From positions 3,315 through 67,314 of the forward strand of contig QXYA01000095.1 of NCBI GenBank assembly GCA_009887135.1: DNA of 64,000 nucleotides, read 5' to 3'. The notes beneath the pieces are model-generated. The model was not told the origin of the DNA, did no database searches, and worked only from the letters and a program-made list of their open reading frames with translations. The DNA comes from Candidatus Poseidoniales archaeon. Its GTDB lineage: Archaea > Thermoplasmatota > Poseidoniia > Poseidoniales > Poseidoniaceae. Below are positions 60,868 through 64,000 of the stretch, one piece after another; the stretch's first letter is position 1, and each line of letters opens with the position of its first letter. A program made the translations under genes and the position numbers.

Positions 60868-61175
60868 ATGTGAAAATCCTGTACTTCTCAGAATTAGGAA
60901 CTAACCTTCGAGAAGAAATGAGTGGAGCACGTTGGTTGCTGATGTCAAGTACAGATTTACAATCCGCAACCGGAGCGCTAATGTTTGCAGAATTGGATGG
61001 AATCCTTATCGGAGTTGACCACAGAGGAGAAGAAATAACTCCTGGACTATGGCAGCGAGCAGTCCATTTGATGCTCGTTTCGGAACAGATCGATGCTGAT
61101 GAATTCGCTAAAAAAAGTGGAATCACAAAGGTGATTGCAGACGATGTTGGTCATCTTGTAGATTATACCTGGTAA
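60864..61175 (+). CDS. Small protein of unknown function, coupled to pelota
   Basis: 103 residues starting at a GTG (60864) that overlaps the pelota stop by four bases (GTGA). The protein has several beta-like strands (ILYFSELG, GALMFAELDGILIGVD), then a helix. I recognise no motif. The tight coupling suggests a function in the same process as pelota, but no homolog is known to me. The tRNA-Val gene lies on the other strand, with its 3' end directly after the stop codon. Confidence 0.6.
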   Translation: MNVKILYFSELGTNLREEMSGARWLLMSSTDLQSATGALMFAELDGILIGVDHRGEEITPGLWQRAVHLMLVSEQIDADEFAKKSGITKVIADDVGHLVDYTW

Positions 61176-61249
61176 TGGGTCCGGAGGGAATTGAACCCTC
61201 GATCTTCGCCTTGTAAGGGCGACGTCATAAACCCCTAGACCACAGACCC
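61176..61249 (-). tRNA. tRNA-Val(UAC)
   Basis: On the minus strand the acceptor arm GGGTCTG pairs with CGGACCC (one G-U pair). The anticodon stem TCGCC/GGCGA carries a loop CTTACAA, so the anticodon is UAC. The T-arm is GAGGG/CCCTC with loop TTCAATT. There is no intron. The discriminator is A, and CCA is not encoded, unlike tRNA-Met in this window. Confidence 0.95.
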
Positions 61250-61270
61250 AGCCTTCCGTGTACAGAGATG

Positions 61271-61280
61271 TATTTGAAAC
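61271..61280 (-). promoter_or_regulatory. TATA-like element of tRNA-Val
   Basis: Minus strand GTTTCAAATA is centred about 26 bases upstream of the tRNA 5' end (61249). It shares TTCAAAT with the element before tRNA-Met. Confidence 0.45.
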
Positions 61281-61328
61281 AAGAGGTATCCAATAACCTC
61301 AAATTAGATGCCAAACCGCGTTTAGACA

Positions 61329-62030
61329 ATGGACGAGGAAGCACAAGCTACTGCAGCAAGGCTAGTACGTCGACTCAAAGGCGGCTACACCGTCACAATT
61401 GCAGAATCCTGTACGGGCGGTTTACTCGCGAGCACCCTCACCGATATTGCTGGTGCAAGTGCATGGTTTAACCAGTCATGGGTCACATATTCATACGAGG
61501 CTAAAATTCAGGAACTGAATGTTAGTCGAGAATTGCTCGAAAAGAAAGGAGCAGTTTCAGCAGAGGTCGCAATTCAAATGGCTCAAGGAGCACTTGCCCG
61601 TGCAAATGCCGACATTGCTATTTCAATAACAGGAATTGCAGGTCCAGGAAATGATGGTACCTCAAAGAAAGTTGGTTATGTGTATGTTGGCATTGCATCA
61701 AAGACATGGGCAATAGCAGAAGCGACTCAAATCGGTGGAAACCGTCAGGAAAACAAAGAAGGATTTGTGCACTTCGCTTTGCTCACTGCAATCAGACATT
61801 GGGATCAAGCGATGGAGTTAGCAGAAGAGAACAGATTGAAAGATCTTGAAGAACGTGAAACGAAAGCTCGGGAAAATGCTCTTGCCGAAATTGAACGCAA
61901 CAAACGGGCAGCAGCTGCTGCGCAAGAAACCGCTTGGCAATCTCAAACATGGTCTGAAAAAAATCGAGATACTGAAGGCAAGGATATGGGAATTGACGTC
62001 CACTGGGACGATGAATCACAAGAAGATTGA
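61329..62030 (+). CDS. CinA C-terminal-type nicotinamide-nucleotide amidase with charged helical tail
   Basis: 233 residues. Residues 1-165 are the CinA C-terminal/PncC domain: TIAESCTGGLLASTLTDIAGAS near residues 22-43, YSYEAK, and SITGIAGPGNDG near 99-110. These are the signature motifs of NMN deamidases, which convert nicotinamide mononucleotide to nicotinate mononucleotide in the NAD salvage cycle. Residues 165-233 are a long Glu/Lys/Arg/Ala-rich helix (predicted coiled coil) followed by an acidic end. That tail is not part of the family core of about 160 residues. The start is ATG 61329. The DP1 gene follows after 39 bases. Confidence 0.85.
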   Translation: MDEEAQATAARLVRRLKGGYTVTIAESCTGGLLASTLTDIAGASAWFNQSWVTYSYEAKIQELNVSRELLEKKGAVSAEVAIQMAQGALARANADIAISITGIAGPGNDGTSKKVGYVYVGIASKTWAIAEATQIGGNRQENKEGFVHFALLTAIRHWDQAMELAEENRLKDLEERETKARENALAEIERNKRAAAAAQETAWQSQTWSEKNRDTEGKDMGIDVHWDDESQED

Positions 62031-62069
62031 ACATCAACCCTTTTGGAGGGTCGACCCCTCTAAGCAAAT

Positions 62070-63650
62070 ATGTCTGCGGAGTGGGGGTCGATTTCGCAGG
62101 AATTAATGAGTAAAGGAATACTCGTTACCGCGGGTGTGAAAGAAATTTTACTTGCACAATCTAAGCCAATTGAGATTCTCAAACAGGGAGAGAAAATAGG
62201 ATTCCAGCGTGGGATGCTGACAGTATCTATTCTTGACCAGATGATTGCTGAGTTCGAGAAACTAAAACAACCAATTCCTGACAAGATGACTCAATCTATC
62301 GGTAGGACTATTGCACCAATTAAGGAAACAGAGCCCGTAAAAATTCAGTATAGGAATAATCTTCCTGACTGGAGGGAACAGGACTTTTCAGGACTAGCTA
62401 CGGATGTGGATCTCGATATTTTTGTTCATTATGACATCACTGGGAACAGTACGACTGAAGGGAAGATGGGAGATATTCAGGCATGTTTTAACGATCGTCT
62501 AGACAGTATTCGAAAGATGATTGTTACAAATTCTCGATTACCAAGAAAACCTCAAGAAATTGGTAGATTGAATGTTGAATATCGACGATATCAAGGATAT
62601 GAAAATTTGGCAGTTGCAATAGGACTTGTCAATGAGCCTAGGCATACAAAGAACGGACACCTTATGTTTGGCTTAGAGGATGAAACTGGTGAAATGAATT
62701 GTTTACTGACAATTCGACAGGGCGATGATAGAGACCGTATGCATGAGCAAGTTGTAGAAGCTGGCCTCATGCCGGATGACGTATTGGGCGTAAGCGGTTC
62801 GTTTTCCCAAACCGGAGACATATTCTATGTCGATGATTTATTCTTCCCTATGAAAGATAAACACGACAAGGTAAGTGCTAATGTTGGAGTCAGTGTTGCA
62901 TTCCTATCAGATATACACGTAGGATCAAAGACGTTTTTAGAAGCACAATGGCACAAAATGGTTCGCTGGTTTCACACAGATCCATTGGCTAAGACAATCA
63001 AGTATCTTGTCTTAAGTGGAGACTGTGTCGATGGGGTAGGAATTTATCCAGGACAAGATAAGGAACTTGCCATACCTGATTTATTTGGCCAGTATACTGA
63101 ATTCGCACGATTGCTCGAACTCTTACCCGATTGGGTTGAATGCATTATGCTTCCAGGCAATCACGATGCAGTCCGACCTGCAGAACCTCAACCTACGTTC
63201 GAAAAAGACATTCAGCAGGATTACAATAAAACCACATTTGTTGGAAATCCCTGTGATTTTTCACTCCATGATGTCCGACTACTTTCTTACCATGGAAAAT
63301 CAATTGACGATTTTGTTGCAGGTCTTCGAACTGTAACATATGCTGAACCGGTGGAAGCAATGCGTCAGATGTTAAGAAGACGACATTTAGCCCCTCAGTG
63401 GGGGGGTAAAACTCCATTATCACCAGAACTTGAAGATGGCCTTGTTATCAGAGAGGTACCTGATATATTTGTCACAGGACACGTACATGGGCATGAGTGT
63501 ATAGATTTCAGAGGAACGACTCTGGTTTGTTCCTCTACATGGCAGGATCAAACATCTTACCAGAAGATGCTCGGATTCCAACCAAAACCATGTATGTTGA
63601 CGGTTATCAATTTACAATCCCATAAATCAACATCAATTCCCTTCGCTTGA
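62070..63650 (+). CDS. polB: DNA polymerase D small subunit (DP1)
   Basis: 526 residues. A helical N-terminal region binds the large subunit and other partners, a disordered charged linker and an OB-fold (about 155-270) follow, then a calcineurin-like phosphoesterase domain. Its metal motifs are SDIHVGS near 278, GDCVDGVG near 316, GNHD near 363, and GHVHGHE near 470. This fits the 3'-5' exonuclease subunit of archaeal Family D polymerase. DP2, the large polymerase subunit, is not in the window. It is a reliable euryarchaeal marker. It begins 39 bases after the CinA-type gene. The stop overlaps the tail of the convergent HAD gene by 18 bases. Confidence 0.95.
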   Translation: MSAEWGSISQELMSKGILVTAGVKEILLAQSKPIEILKQGEKIGFQRGMLTVSILDQMIAEFEKLKQPIPDKMTQSIGRTIAPIKETEPVKIQYRNNLPDWREQDFSGLATDVDLDIFVHYDITGNSTTEGKMGDIQACFNDRLDSIRKMIVTNSRLPRKPQEIGRLNVEYRRYQGYENLAVAIGLVNEPRHTKNGHLMFGLEDETGEMNCLLTIRQGDDRDRMHEQVVEAGLMPDDVLGVSGSFSQTGDIFYVDDLFFPMKDKHDKVSANVGVSVAFLSDIHVGSKTFLEAQWHKMVRWFHTDPLAKTIKYLVLSGDCVDGVGIYPGQDKELAIPDLFGQYTEFARLLELLPDWVECIMLPGNHDAVRPAEPQPTFEKDIQQDYNKTTFVGNPCDFSLHDVRLLSYHGKSIDDFVAGLRTVTYAEPVEAMRQMLRRRHLAPQWGGKTPLSPELEDGLVIREVPDIFVTGHVHGHECIDFRGTTLVCSSTWQDQTSYQKMLGFQPKPCMLTVINLQSHKSTSIPFA

Positions 63651-64000
63651 AGGAAGTTCAATGAAATCTAGAATCTTCATGAGATTCTTCTCGTAGATAA
63701 TTGGAACATTGGATTTTTCGAAGGCTTTGATAGACGAGTCTCGACTAGGATTAAACCCAATGAAATGACTTCCATCGATCATCATGGAGAGATCCATCTC
63801 AGAATCGCCGACTGAGAGCACGTTTTTGGGTTCAAATCCATGCATTTCAATGAGTCGTTGAATGATATCTCCTTTACCACTCGCATGAAGTCGGCAAATT
63901 CCATTATCAGTCAAGTAATCTCCATCATCGAATTCAAACCCATTCGCAATCCAGTCATCAACTTTGAGCAAAGCTGCAATACTGCTGACAAATATGTCAA
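63633..64000 (-). CDS. HAD-family phosphatase (partial, N-terminus beyond window)
   Basis: About 121 residues are present, the C-terminal part only; the frame stays open to the edge. The HAD motif IV is clear in VLSVGDSEMDLSMM, followed by GFNPSRDSSIKAFEKS, and an upstream GDYLTDNGICRL strand. KGDIIQRLIEMHG carries the conserved lysine of motif III. This pattern resembles phosphoserine phosphatase (SerB)-like HAD enzymes. The nucleophile DxD motif lies beyond the window, so the substrate cannot be read. Its stop codon lies 18 bases inside the end of the convergent DP1 gene. Confidence 0.75.
   Translation of the reverse strand, partial: DIFVSSIAALLKVDDWIANGFEFDDGDYLTDNGICRLHASGKGDIIQRLIEMHGFEPKNVLSVGDSEMDLSMMIDGSHFIGFNPSRDSSIKAFEKSNVPIIYEKNLMKILDFIELPSSEGN

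Noticed and set aside
1..64000. Insertion sequences, prophage, defence islands or a replication origin
   Set aside because: No transposase, integrase, terminal repeats, CRISPR-Cas, restriction genes or ORB-like repeats were seen.

Overview
The window is a compact, gene-dense stretch of an archaeal chromosome of moderate to low GC. Archaeal markers are the Family D DNA polymerase small subunit (DP1), an RFC small subunit, ribosomal protein L40e, a membrane-anchored LonB protease, pelota, GatD, a UPF0147 protein, an A24 prepilin peptidase and a tRNA-Met with an intron after position 37. PolD points to the euryarchaeal side. Several very large secreted proteins with a single C-terminal membrane anchor, together with bacterial-type MetK and formate-THF ligase, fit a marine planktonic heterotroph. 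Marine Group II (Poseidoniales) is my best guess, but it is inferred from gene content and was not tested by phylogeny. At about nine starts a TATA-like element is centred 21-27 bases upstream of the start codon or tRNA end, so most mRNAs look leaderless. No gap exceeds 300 bases.

Layout. 1-6963: an MBL-fold protein that has lost its metal ligands (cut by the edge), L40e, prepilin peptidase, UPF0147, an AI-2E-type permease with an extra C-terminal domain, an MFS exporter and LonB. 7025-15472: two large surface proteins flanking TrmI; one has a CGHC thioredoxin-like N-terminus, the other an SGNH hydrolase domain and a cytoplasmic zinc ribbon. 15537-20148: MetK, AspRS, an alpha/beta hydrolase, an SDR and a DUF6356-like protein. 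20186-29529: the most unusual block. It holds an amino-acid permease with a C-terminal EF-hand pair, a fused 2-aminophenol dioxygenase-like alpha subunit/2-aminomuconate-deaminase-like protein, the matching catalytic dioxygenase subunit, PanB, a 2-aminomuconate-semialdehyde-type dehydrogenase, an asparaginase II-type hydrolase and a luciferase-like flavin oxidoreductase. Four-base ATGA overlaps couple most of these genes. Together they suggest aerobic meta-cleavage of an aminophenol-like compound.

29590-34250: a TPR protein, a membrane-anchored DNase I-like enzyme, a galactokinase, and a GH1 glycosidase fused to a sugar-phosphate nucleotidyltransferase. 34277-46065: two surface proteins, one of 3060 residues with about seven DNRLRE-like modules, probably co-transcribed with the GH1 fusion. 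46195-51526: RfcS, small and membrane proteins, tRNA-Met, GatD and an acyl-CoA carboxylase beta subunit. 51521-57992: a surface alpha/beta-hydrolase-like protein lacking its nucleophile, shikimate dehydrogenase, and a membrane gene run ending in NfeD and flotillin. 58081-64000: formate-THF ligase, pelota, a small unknown protein, tRNA-Val, a CinA/PncC protein with a charged tail, DP1 and the end of a HAD phosphatase.

The main biological picture is an aerobic heterotroph that breaks down external polymers (glycosides, DNA, esters) with anchored surface proteins, imports the products, and may degrade an amino-aromatic compound.
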